Shown piece by piece: positions 19,209 to 26,990 of a stretch of 64,000 bases of DNA. This DNA is from Imbroritus primus (GTDB lineage Bacteria > Pseudomonadota > Gammaproteobacteria > Burkholderiales > Burkholderiaceae). The DNA lies in the NCBI RefSeq assembly GCF_964332355.1, contig NZ_OZ201293.1, positions 1,860,001-1,924,000 of the forward strand, in the 5' to 3' direction. The translations under genes and the position numbers were made by a program. The notes under the pieces were generated by a model. It did not search any database and was not told where the DNA came from. It was given only the letters and a program-made list of their open reading frames with translations. How positions within the stretch are numbered: position 1 is the first letter of the stretch; each line of letters starts with the position of its first letter.

Positions 19209-20605
19209 CCCTGCTTGCGCAGCACAAACAGGCAGATTTGTTCCTGTCCGAAGATGAGCAGCTCCCGTCGCGCAAGCTGGGTCAAAGAATGCGCCTTCAA
19301 CCGGCGTGTGAACTCAGGAGTCTGCGCCATGTAGTCGGCCCGCGCGCTGACCACGAGCAGCCCGCCCGGCCTGAGCATCGCAACCAGCTTGTCGAGCGCG
19401 TCGGGGCGGACATGATTGAACGTAAACACGCCGATGGCGGTAACGGCGTCGAACGTATCGGCAGGATATGGCAAGGCGTCGTCGTGCAGATCGTGTTGCT
19501 TGAGTTGCTGGTACAGCCGCTTGCGTGCCGCGGCCGAGAGCATTTCCGCCGACTGGTCCGTGCCGGTGAGATTGGCATGGCCGAAGCCGGTCAGCGCTTC
19601 CGCCACCATTCCGGTGCCGCAACCGGCATCGAGAATCGCTGCATCATGCGGCACGAGCCGGGACAGGAGCGCGGCAGCCTGCGCCGGGCAGTTGCGGTAT
19701 GACGTGGCCAGGTCGCTGTCGTAGCGGTGTGCCCATGTATCGTACTTCTGGTGCAGCGGCGTTTCCTCGCCGCCCTCGTACACCCAGTTGAGGCAATCCG
19801 CGATCTTGACGGCCTGGAAAAAACTCCAGCCGACCTGCCGTTCATGGATAGCCTTGCACATGTGGCGGTAGGCATCGCTGAGTTCGGGATAGCGCTCCGC
19901 AGCCATGCGCGACAGCAGGTCGTAATTTCCGTCCAGATGCTGGCTGAGATCCAGATGCTGTCGCACGAAGAAGCCATGCTGCCGCAGTGCGCAGAGATAG
20001 TCGGCATGGCTCATTTCAGGTTGAAACAGCAGCCGCTCATAGACGAATCGTAAGGCGTTGAAATTGACTTCCCGGGTGGGCGATACCAGGTCGTCGAACA
20101 CCAGTACACCTCTATCCTGCAGCACACGGAAGGCCTCGCGCACCGCGCCGATGCGCTGCGGCACATGGTAGAAGGTGGCCTGACTCCACGCATGGGTAAA
20201 GGAGTTATCTTCCAGGGGTAGATCGAGCACCGAGCCTTTCACAAAGCTGATATTCAGGTCGCCACCCAGGGCTGCGACCTTGTCGCGCGCGTTCTGTACA
20301 CGCACACCGCTCAGATCCACGCCCACGACCTCGCAACCGGTTTTCTGCGCGAGCCAGATGGCGGTATTGCCATTGCCGCATCCAAGATCGAGTACGCGCG
20401 ATGAGGCCGTGATACCGCTTGCTTCGAGCATCATCATGTTCCATCGCTCGCAGCCTTGCTTGAAAACCAGCGACGCGGGCCCGCTACGGTCAGGTGGCAG
20501 GTATCCCCAGTGCAGGCTGCCTTCGTGGTCCCAGAAGGAACGGTACTTGGCGTCTTCGCGATCATAGAAGGCTTCGGTTTCTTTCTCACTGAAGATCGAG
20601 CGCAT
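19205..20605 (-). CDS. tandem-fused SAM-dependent methyltransferases (putative N-methyltransferase)
   Basis: A 466-residue protein made of two class I methyltransferase domains. The first (about 1-265) has motif I VLDLGCGNGN at residues 71-80 and VVGVDLSG. The second (about 280-466) has motif I ILDAGCGTG at 324-332 and LTGTDQSAEML. The layout recalls fused glycine/sarcosine-dimethylglycine N-methyltransferases that build glycine betaine stepwise. Next to a BBOX-like enzyme and a carnitine acyltransferase, N-methylation of an omega-amino acid such as GABA or beta-alanine to its betaine is the most economical role; this is inference. The start lies inside the 3' end of the acyltransferase gene (20-bp overlap) with GGAGA upstream. 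Confidence 0.75.
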   Translation of the reverse strand: MRSIFSEKETEAFYDREDAKYRSFWDHEGSLHWGYLPPDRSGPASLVFKQGCERWNMMMLEASGITASSRVLDLGCGNGNTAIWLAQKTGCEVVGVDLSGVRVQNARDKVAALGGDLNISFVKGSVLDLPLEDNSFTHAWSQATFYHVPQRIGAVREAFRVLQDRGVLVFDDLVSPTREVNFNALRFVYERLLFQPEMSHADYLCALRQHGFFVRQHLDLSQHLDGNYDLLSRMAAERYPELSDAYRHMCKAIHERQVGWSFFQAVKIADCLNWVYEGGEETPLHQKYDTWAHRYDSDLATSYRNCPAQAAALLSRLVPHDAAILDAGCGTGMVAEALTGFGHANLTGTDQSAEMLSAAARKRLYQQLKQHDLHDDALPYPADTFDAVTAIGVFTFNHVRPDALDKLVAMLRPGGLLVVSARADYMAQTPEFTRRLKAHSLTQLARRELLIFGQEQICLFVLRKQG

Positions 20606-22337
20606 GGGGGGTCTCCGTGTATGTGTCAGTCAGAAATTCGTGCAACTGCAAGCTACCCGCCCGCAACAGGTCGCAGAAACGGCCATGCGCGGCGTTCGTG
20701 GCCGTGACGCTGAGCCGCATGGTCGCTTCCCTTAGCGTGTAGCCAATGCCAAATCCATCCGGCGCGGCCGGAGCGAAAGTACTGAAGCGGATCGCAGACA
20801 CGGGAATCGCTCCCGTCGACAGGTCGTAGTGCCCCATGAAACGTTGAAAGCAGGCATCCTCAAACAACTGCGGCATCGGATCGTTCAACTGGGCGGCAAT
20901 AACCTGCATGGCAAACAGATGACGGTCGATGCCTGCACCGCGGGCACAGGCAAACATGTTCCGGTCATGCTGCTGGCTTGCCGTCCTGAGCGCATCCAGC
21001 ACGCCCGGAGCTTCCACGGTGCGATCGTCCAGCGCCAGGATGGCTTCGCGCATTGCCGCTGTCGCCGGACGTAACGTTTCGGTTCTGCCAAACTGGAAGT
21101 GCCGCATCGATACCGTTTCATATGTACTGGGCAAGCTACCGCGCAAACGGAAGTACGCGAGATGAAACAGGAACTGCGCGAGAAAATCGCTGCTCAAGCC
21201 ACGCTGCTTCAGATGTGCGGCATCCGGCAGCCTCATATCGAGTACCGCGTTGCGCATGGGACTCGCAGTGCATGCATGACGTTCGCGCGCCGCCTCGAGT
21301 GCCTGCAGCAGACCCGCATCCGTTTGCCACGTCAGGAGATGTGGGCGGTAGGCGACGTCGGTTTGCGGCGTGTCTGTCTGTCCGATGCGATCCATTTCGC
21401 CCAGCAGACGCAGGAAGGTATAGCCGTCCAGCATGCTGTGTTCCATGTTCGCCATCAGCATGCCGTCCTCACTCACGATGAACTGCAGGGAGTGGTCATA
21501 CCAGCGATTGCTCGCCTCGCCCATCAGGGCGCGCAGGGACGCAGCGGTATCGGATGGGCCGACTGGCGGATCGATACAGATGGTCAGCAGCGCGCTCTCG
21601 ATGGCCTGGAGGTTGGCTGCATGCACAGGATGCGCAGCGATCAGGCGTTCCCGCTCGATGGCCCAGAGCGCACGGGGCAGCGTGGTCAGCAGGCCGACCG
21701 GAGGCACGTCCTGCGTATCATCCTCGATGACCATCTGCACCGCGCGGATCAGGTTTTCCAGCGTGATCCGTGCGCCATTGTCGTCGCGTACGGTGAGCGT
21801 AAACATCTTGCCTTGTACGAGCAGCAGCACATGCCGGGCTCCGGCATGCCGGACGATCCGGTCACGCTTGAGGCCGGGCACGCGGCTGGTCGAGAACAGA
21901 TAGGGATACTGGTCCATCGACCACAATCGCGTGCCAGACCGGTCCGGAGCCAGTGTCTCCTGCTCGATCAACGTATGGACTTCCAGTGCCCGGTCGACCA
22001 GATGGGCCACCTTGCCGGCAAGCGTGGAAGCCTTTGCAAAAGCGCGCGGAGGGTCGCATTTGCATGCCGGATTCTGCAAGGTCGCCAACGGCGAGCGGCT
22101 CTCGAGATACGAGTCGATCCAGAAACGGTGCACAAAGCTGGTCACTTCATACTGGTCGATTTTTTCAAGTTGCGCTTGCAAAAACAGGCCTGGCCCCGAC
22201 ATGAACTCTTCCGTCAGCCTGCAGGCGGCTGTGTACCCGGCGCCATCCAGAAACGGTGTCACCGCTTCCAGATAACGCCTGCACGTGGAAGCCAGTGGCG
22301 GCAACGGCAAATGGTGGAGCTTGCCTTCGGACAGCAT
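20586..22337 (-). CDS. carnitine O-acyltransferase family protein (eukaryote-type)
   Basis: A 583-residue choline/carnitine acyltransferase family protein. The N terminus LPLPPLASTCRRYLEAV, the substrate-tunnel segment YPYLFSTSRVPG and PPVGLLTTLPRALWA match the family. The catalytic histidine is His300 in MEHSMLDG. The segment STYETVSMRHFQFGRTET carries Tyr406, Thr419 and Thr421; the matching residues in CrAT contact the carnitine carboxylate, and choline acetyltransferase lacks the threonines. The C-terminal LSTGAIP and PDGFGIGYTLRE motifs are present. These enzymes move acyl groups between CoA and the hydroxyl of carnitine; they are common in eukaryotes and uncommon in bacteria. It lies 36 bp after the PanD-like gene and overlaps the methyltransferase gene. 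Acyl-chain preference cannot be read from sequence. Confidence 0.85.
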   Translation of the reverse strand: MLSEGKLHHLPLPPLASTCRRYLEAVTPFLDGAGYTAACRLTEEFMSGPGLFLQAQLEKIDQYEVTSFVHRFWIDSYLESRSPLATLQNPACKCDPPRAFAKASTLAGKVAHLVDRALEVHTLIEQETLAPDRSGTRLWSMDQYPYLFSTSRVPGLKRDRIVRHAGARHVLLLVQGKMFTLTVRDDNGARITLENLIRAVQMVIEDDTQDVPPVGLLTTLPRALWAIERERLIAAHPVHAANLQAIESALLTICIDPPVGPSDTAASLRALMGEASNRWYDHSLQFIVSEDGMLMANMEHSMLDGYTFLRLLGEMDRIGQTDTPQTDVAYRPHLLTWQTDAGLLQALEAARERHACTASPMRNAVLDMRLPDAAHLKQRGLSSDFLAQFLFHLAYFRLRGSLPSTYETVSMRHFQFGRTETLRPATAAMREAILALDDRTVEAPGVLDALRTASQQHDRNMFACARGAGIDRHLFAMQVIAAQLNDPMPQLFEDACFQRFMGHYDLSTGAIPVSAIRFSTFAPAAPDGFGIGYTLREATMRLSVTATNAAHGRFCDLLRAGSLQLHEFLTDTYTETPHALDLQ

Positions 22338-22373
22338 GATCCTATCCCCCGAACGGAACCGCCATGGATGTGG

Positions 22374-22829
22374 TCAGGCAATGGTCACGTCGCCATAGGT
22401 GCGGCCCACCGGGAGCTCGCTATCGAACTCGAGACCATCGGGAGTTGGACGTAGCTGCTGCCGGAAGTGCTTGGTGACCGCATTGCGCTCGTCGACCAGA
22501 GCAATGTGGGCGGTATGGCCATTGAGCATGACATCCTGGACGTCTTTCTCGATGTTCGCCCAGATGATCAGTGTGTCGCCCGGCTTGCAGAGCAGTGCAC
22601 CACCGCCATTCGGGCAAATACCGCCCTGTCCGGCCGGCGCTGGCAAGACGTAGGTACGCCAGCGGTGACCGTTATCCACATTGACGATCTCCACTTCTTC
22701 GAGTGGCAGGAGATGAACCGCATCCAGCAGATTCGCGTCGATGCTGATGCTTCCCACATAGTTCCGTTTTGCTTCCGTGACCGTTACCCGATGTAACTTG
22801 GCGTGCATGAGTTTGATAGTTCCGGCCAC
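22374..22829 (-). CDS. PanD-like pyruvoyl-dependent amino acid alpha-decarboxylase
   Basis: A 151-residue homologue of aspartate 1-decarboxylase, which self-cleaves between Gly and Ser to form a pyruvoyl cofactor and turns L-aspartate into beta-alanine. All key E. coli PanD residues are kept with a constant offset of two: Lys11, Tyr24, Gly26-Ser27 (cleavage site), Arg56, Thr59-Tyr60 and Asn74. It has about 20 extra C-terminal residues. The GTG at 22827-22829 is chosen because GGGGAG lies just upstream; an internal ATG at 22806-22808 (MHAKLHR) is the alternative. Placement as first gene of an operon with a methyltransferase, BBOX-like enzyme and carnitine acyltransferase suggests a role outside pantothenate synthesis, perhaps with glutamate as substrate. 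That substrate shift is inference. Confidence 0.8.
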   Translation of the reverse strand: MAGTIKLMHAKLHRVTVTEAKRNYVGSISIDANLLDAVHLLPLEEVEIVNVDNGHRWRTYVLPAPAGQGGICPNGGGALLCKPGDTLIIWANIEKDVQDVMLNGHTAHIALVDERNAVTKHFRQQLRPTPDGLEFDSELPVGRTYGDVTIA

Positions 22830-23173
22830 GTTTTTCTCCCCGTCTTGCGACCGTCGTGCACAACTGTCCCGCTCCATACTGTTGGCTCGCGTGGATGCAG
22901 GTGGTGATCTACTGAAACACGATCAATTTGTTTCTCATTGTTAAAAAATCTAAGAGCTATCAAAACAATATTCAAGTGGTCAAACACAGATTAAGCCAAG
23001 TCTTATTCAGACCCGGAAACAGGAGAACACGAAGAAATGCGGGAAGGATATGAAGACCTGGGTCGCGCAAGCGAGTTGCCATCGGCAATGCGGCATGACC
23101 GTCAAAGTGGTTGTTGCCAGTTGGGTTGATGCGGTTACCGGTCGTGCCTCGGTCGGCGCGATACGCGTCGGCA
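22830..23173. other. upstream region of the betaine-type operon
   Basis: About 340 bp with no convincing gene. The part from about 22916 to 22990 is clearly AT-rich. It holds the candidate promoter for the minus-strand operon. An open frame continuing the PanD-like gene up to 22877 lacks a ribosome site and family similarity. Confidence 0.45.
22947..22975 (-). promoter_or_regulatory. candidate sigma-70 promoter for the PanD-like operon
   Basis: Read on the minus strand, TTGAAT and TAGATT are separated by 17 bases, in AT-rich sequence about 120 bases before the GTG start. Each hexamer matches consensus at four of six positions, so the call is tentative. Confidence 0.3.
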
Positions 23174-23211
23174 AGAAAAAAGAGCCGGACCTGTGTCATG
23201 CAGGTTCCGGC
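23174..23211 (-). terminator. rho-independent terminator of the isc operon
   Basis: On the minus strand a GCCGGAACCTG arm pairs with CAGGTCCGGC around a short loop, with one bulged base, and is followed by TCTTTTTTC. It lies about 125 bp after the iscX stop. Confidence 0.85.
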
Positions 23212-23337
23212 CCTCATGTTAGCGATACCAGTCCGATCAGTCAGTTCCGGTTACGCCGGGTTTCGTCGTTTTCCGTGTCCGTGGAGATTCTCCTCACACG
23301 CAGGCAGCGAACACCTGTCAGCAACATGATGCTCTGC

Positions 23338-23532
23338 TCAACTCGCCTCGTCGAGCCACGCCATCTGAATGCCCTCGAGAATCTTCTCGTTGGAGCGCTC
23401 CGGATTATCGTCAAAGCCTTCCAGTTCGCACACCCAACGGTGCAGGTCGGTGAAACGCACGGTCAGCGGGTCGATATCGGGAAACTTGTCGTTGAGCGCA
23501 ATTGCGATGTCAAAGGTATCGGTCCATTTCAT
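23338..23532 (-). CDS. iscX: Fe-S cluster assembly protein IscX
   Basis: A 64-residue acidic protein of the IscX/YfhJ family, starting MKWTDTFDIAIALNDKFPDI and containing VRFTDLHRWVCELEGF. IscX binds IscS and iron and modulates cluster assembly as an adaptor or regulator. It follows fdx by 10 bp and is the last gene of the isc operon, before the terminator at 23174-23211. Confidence 0.93.
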   Translation of the reverse strand: MKWTDTFDIAIALNDKFPDIDPLTVRFTDLHRWVCELEGFDDNPERSNEKILEGIQMAWLDEAS

Positions 23533-23542
23533 GGCAATGTCC

Positions 23543-23881
23543 TCAGTGGTTCTCGCTGGCGTGGTTGATGGTGTACTTGGGAATCTCGATGACCAGTTCC
23601 TCGTCGGCCACGCGCGCCTGGCACGACAGGCGCGAGGTCGGCTCCAGGCCCCAGGCCTTGTCGAGCAGATCTTCTTCTTTTTCCTCGGCGTCTTCCAGCG
23701 AGTTGAATCCTTCACGCACGACCACGTGGCAGGTAGTGCAGGCACACGACTTTTCGCAGGCATGCTCGATCTCGATCCCGTTCTGCAACAGTGCATCGCA
23801 GATCGTGGTGCCTTTCTCCACCTCCAGCACTGCGCCATCCGGGCACAGTTCCACGTGAGGCAGAACGACTAGTTGAACCAT
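23543..23881 (-). CDS. fdx: ISC-type [2Fe-2S] ferredoxin
   Basis: A 112-residue adrenodoxin-type ferredoxin. Cluster ligands are seen in HACEKSCACTTCHVVV (C-x5-C-x2-C) with the fourth cysteine in RLSCQARVA. It supplies electrons to IscS/IscU during Fe-S cluster assembly. It lies between hscA and iscX on the same strand. Confidence 0.95.
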   Translation of the reverse strand: MVQLVVLPHVELCPDGAVLEVEKGTTICDALLQNGIEIEHACEKSCACTTCHVVVREGFNSLEDAEEKEEDLLDKAWGLEPTSRLSCQARVADEELVIEIPKYTINHASENH

Positions 23882-23929
23882 GATGTTCCTTCCATTGGCA
23901 TTGTTTCGGGCAGCCGCGGCGGGCGCGGC

Positions 23930-25795
23930 TCAGTCCAGTTCGTTGATCGATTTACCGGCCAGCGCAGTGCGGATGCTCTGATCCATGCGGCGGGCGGCGA
24001 AGGCATCGGTCTCGCGCGACAGCGCATCCACGGCCGCCTTGATGGCCAGATGGTCCTCGCCCTGCGTCAGCGTGCGCAATCCGCCGATGGCGGCATCAAT
24101 GCGCCCACGCTCATCCGCATCGAGCAGATGGCCGTCGGTGACCATGGCGGCTTCGATCGCTTCGATCAGGCGCTGCGCTTCGACACGCTCTTCTGCGAGT
24201 GCGCGCTTCTTCATGTCGACCTCGGCCGACTGGAAGCCATCCTGCAGCATACGGGCGATCTCGTCATCACCAAGGCCATAGGATGGCTTGACGACGATGG
24301 AGGCCTCCACGCCCGAGCCTGTCTCCTGTGCCGAGACGGACAGCAGTCCATCCGCATCGACCTGATAGGTGACGCGGATGCGCGCGGCGCCAGCCACCAT
24401 CGGCGGAATACCGCGCAGTTCGAAGCGCGCGAGCGACCGGCAATCGTCCGCCAGTTCGCGCTCGCCCTGTACCACATGCAGGGCCATGGCGGTCTGGCCA
24501 TCCTTGAAGGTGGTGAACTCCTGCGCACGCGCGACGGGAATGGTGCTGTTGCGCGGGATGATCTTTTCCACCAGTCCACCCATGGTTTCCACACCGAGCG
24601 ACAGCGGAATCACGTCGAGCAGCAGCCAGTCTTCGCCTGGGGCGCGATTGCCGGCAAGCAGGTTGGCCTGCATGGCGGCGCCGAGCGCCACGACCTTGTC
24701 GGGATCGAGATTGGTGAGCGGCGGACGGCCAAAGAAGTCGGCCACCGCCTTGCGGATGGCCGGCATGCGCGTAGCGCCACCGACCAGCACCACGCCCTTG
24801 ACGTCCTGAGCGGAGATACCGGCGTCGCGCAGCGCCTTGCGGGTCGGCGTCAGCGTTTTCTGGACCAGATGCGCCGTGAGTTGCGCAAAGGTTTCGCTAG
24901 TGAGCGTGAGATGCACGGTTTCGCCGCTATCAAGCAAGGCATCGATCAGCGTGCTGTCGTTGGCCGACAATTGTTCCTTGGCCGCGCGCGCCTTGCTCAG
25001 CAGCATGCGCGTGTCTTCGGGCGACAACGGTTGCAGCGCGGCCTGCTCGACGATCCAGCACAGCAGACGCTGGTCGAAATCGTCCCCACCGAGTGCGGAG
25101 TCGCCCCCGGTCGACATCACCTCGAAAACGCCGCGCGTCAGCCGCAGGATGGAAATATCAAAAGTGCCGCCGCCGAGGTCATAGACCGCATACACGCCTT
25201 CGGCCGCATTCTCCAGGCCGTAGGCCACTGCAGCGGCAGTCGGCTCATTCAGCAGGCGCAGGACTTCGAGTCCTGCCAGCCGGGCCGCATCCTTGGTGGC
25301 CTGGCGCTGGGCATCGTCGAAGTAAGCGGGCACGGTAATCACGGCGCCGGCCAGATCGTCACCCAGCGTATCCTCGGCGCGCTGGCGCAGCGTCGCCAGG
25401 ATTTCGGCCGACACTTCCACCGGGCTTTTCACACCGGCAACCGTGCGCAGCTGGACCATGCCCGGCGCGTCCACGAAATCGTACGGCATGTTCTCGGCGT
25501 GGATCACATCCTTGAGGCCGCGCCCCATGAAGCGCTTGACCGAAGTGATCGTATTGCGCGGATCGCGGTTGGCTTCGGCCATGGCCGCGTAGCCGATCTG
25601 TGCGCCCTGTCCGGCCCGGTACCGCACGGCGGACGGCAACAGGGTTCGGCCTTCTTCGTCGGGTAGCACCTCCGGCACACTATTGCGCACCGCAGCCACC
25701 AGTGAGTTGGTGGTACCGAGGTCGATGCCAATTGCCAGGCGCCGCTGATGGGGATCGGGCGCCATGCCCGGTTCGGAAATCTGGAGAAGTGCCAT
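23930..25795 (-). CDS. hscA: Hsp70-type Fe-S cluster chaperone HscA
   Basis: A 621-residue specialised Hsp70. The nucleotide-binding domain shows GIDLGTTNSLVAAV, AVITVPAYFDDAQRQATKDAA and VYDLGGGTFDISIL; the peptide-binding domain follows after about residue 390. HscA uses ATP and the co-chaperone HscB to release clusters from IscU to target proteins. Length and position after hscB are typical. A long open frame on the opposite strand is a shadow of this gene. Confidence 0.96.
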   Translation of the reverse strand: MALLQISEPGMAPDPHQRRLAIGIDLGTTNSLVAAVRNSVPEVLPDEEGRTLLPSAVRYRAGQGAQIGYAAMAEANRDPRNTITSVKRFMGRGLKDVIHAENMPYDFVDAPGMVQLRTVAGVKSPVEVSAEILATLRQRAEDTLGDDLAGAVITVPAYFDDAQRQATKDAARLAGLEVLRLLNEPTAAAVAYGLENAAEGVYAVYDLGGGTFDISILRLTRGVFEVMSTGGDSALGGDDFDQRLLCWIVEQAALQPLSPEDTRMLLSKARAAKEQLSANDSTLIDALLDSGETVHLTLTSETFAQLTAHLVQKTLTPTRKALRDAGISAQDVKGVVLVGGATRMPAIRKAVADFFGRPPLTNLDPDKVVALGAAMQANLLAGNRAPGEDWLLLDVIPLSLGVETMGGLVEKIIPRNSTIPVARAQEFTTFKDGQTAMALHVVQGERELADDCRSLARFELRGIPPMVAGAARIRVTYQVDADGLLSVSAQETGSGVEASIVVKPSYGLGDDEIARMLQDGFQSAEVDMKKRALAEERVEAQRLIEAIEAAMVTDGHLLDADERGRIDAAIGGLRTLTQGEDHLAIKAAVDALSRETDAFAARRMDQSIRTALAGKSINELD

Positions 25796-25835
25796 CTGCT
25801 TATTCTTTAGGGGGGAGCAGGCATGGAGCCTGCCA

Positions 25836-26372
25836 TCAGGATTCGAGCCGCTCGTAGGCGTGGCCGATATCGGCCTCGAACTTGTCGATGAACATCAGTT
25901 GCCGGGCCAGCCGTGCCGCCTGTGCGTGATCAGCCGAGTCGAGCGCGACGCTGGCCTGGTCGAGCAGCGTGTCGCGCAGGGTCCGCACGTCGTCCAGCAA
26001 GGCATCGATCGCACCGAAATCACGGGCAGCCTGGGCATCGTCGAGCGCTTCACGCCATTCCATCTGCTGCATCAGGAATGCCGGCGGCATGGCGGTATTG
26101 CTCTCTGCCTCGACGTCGACATCACGCAACTGCAGGAGATAGACAAGACGGCGCAGCGGGCTGCGCAGGGTCTGGTAGGCCTCGTTGGCCTGCGTGGCCC
26201 ACTGCATGGCCGCGCGGCGCTCAGCGGCGCCGGCGCTGGCAAAGCGGTCGGGATGCACCTGAACCTGCACGGTGCGGTAGGCGGCGTCGAGCGCTTCCAG
26301 GTCGACAGCGTACTGCTCCGGAAGGCCAAACAGCGCGAAATGGTTGATTGGTGGGACTGGGGTAGAAACCAT
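25836..26372 (-). CDS. hscB: Fe-S cluster co-chaperone HscB
   Basis: A 178-residue J-domain protein. The N-terminal J domain has the HPDR motif (VQVHPDRFASAG) that stimulates HscA ATPase activity; the C-terminal helical domain binds IscU. The ATG at 26370-26372 follows directly on a run of seven T that ends a hairpin, and no ordinary ribosome-binding site can be seen, so translation may depend on coupling or on a downstream start. The gene sits before hscA with a 40-bp gap. Confidence 0.9.
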   Translation of the reverse strand: MVSTPVPPINHFALFGLPEQYAVDLEALDAAYRTVQVQVHPDRFASAGAAERRAAMQWATQANEAYQTLRSPLRRLVYLLQLRDVDVEAESNTAMPPAFLMQQMEWREALDDAQAARDFGAIDALLDDVRTLRDTLLDQASVALDSADHAQAARLARQLMFIDKFEADIGHAYERLES

Positions 26373-26373
26373 C

Positions 26374-26396
26374 AAAAAAATGGCGGCTATGCCGCC
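26374..26396 (-). terminator. intra-operon terminator-like hairpin before hscB
   Basis: On the minus strand a perfect 6-bp stem, GGCGGC paired with GCCGCC around ATA, is followed by A and seven T. It overlaps the TAG stop of the DUF3565 gene, and its T run ends one base before the hscB start codon. It could attenuate transcription between iscRSUA and hscBA-fdx-iscX. Confidence 0.65.
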
Positions 26397-26611
26397 TCTC
26401 CATCATCACCCGGTACAGGTTCACCACGCTCGCACAGGCGGCACACCAACGGCGCGCCCAGCTGTGCTGCCCGTCCCTGCGGCGTTTGCGTCCACGCACG
26501 AATCTGCCATGGCGGCGTGTGCCGCATGTGTCGCGTATGGCCACAGCTCAGAGTGGCGATCCACTGCCCCTCTTCATCCTGGTGCAGGCCGGTGATCGTG
26601 ACGGCCGCCAC
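26387..26611 (-). CDS. DUF3565 domain-containing small protein
   Basis: A 74-residue protein of the DUF3565 family, with TITGLHQDEEGQWIATLSCGHT, RHTPPW and a C-terminal CRLCERGE. The cysteine and histidine pattern suggests a bound metal, but the function is unknown. I chose the GTG at 26609-26611 because GAGGA lies seven bases upstream, just after the iscA stop; a longer frame would read back through iscA. It is part of the isc operon between iscA and hscB, and its stop codon is embedded in the hairpin at 26374-26396. Confidence 0.7.
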   Translation of the reverse strand: MAAVTITGLHQDEEGQWIATLSCGHTRHMRHTPPWQIRAWTQTPQGRAAQLGAPLVCRLCERGEPVPGDDGEAA

Positions 26612-26621
26612 AGCGCTGTCC

Positions 26622-26942
26622 TCAGATGCGAAACGATTCGCCGCAGCCGCATTCGTCCTTGACGTTGGGGTTGTTGAAGCGGAAGCCTTCATTCAACCCT
26701 TCCCGCGCATAGTCGAGTTCCGTACCATCGATATAGGGCAGGCTCTTCGGATCGACCAGCACCTTGATGCCAAACGACTCGAACACATTGTCCTCGGGCG
26801 CGACTTCGTCGGCATACTCCAGCTTGTAGGCCAGGCCGGAGCAGCCGGTGGTCTTGACGCCCAGGCGCAAGCCCACACCCTTGCCGCGGCGCTCGAGGTA
26901 GCGCGAAACATGCTTCGCGGCCTTTTCAGTCAATGTAATCAT
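26622..26942 (-). CDS. iscA: A-type Fe-S carrier protein IscA
   Basis: A 106-residue HesB/IscA protein. The three conserved cysteines are visible in KTTGCSGLAYKL and in the C-terminal CGCGESFRI. It carries iron or Fe-S clusters to target enzymes. It follows iscU on the same strand with a gap of about 50 bp. Confidence 0.95.
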   Translation of the reverse strand: MITLTEKAAKHVSRYLERRGKGVGLRLGVKTTGCSGLAYKLEYADEVAPEDNVFESFGIKVLVDPKSLPYIDGTELDYAREGLNEGFRFNNPNVKDECGCGESFRI

Positions 26943-26990
26943 CCTGCTTCCCTGTTTCGACGTATTCGACGTACCCGGACCAGCTCGGCC

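Noticed and set aside
23873..25666. 597-residue plus-strand frame opposite hscA
   Set aside because: It is the antisense shadow of hscA; no family similarity and no ribosome site.
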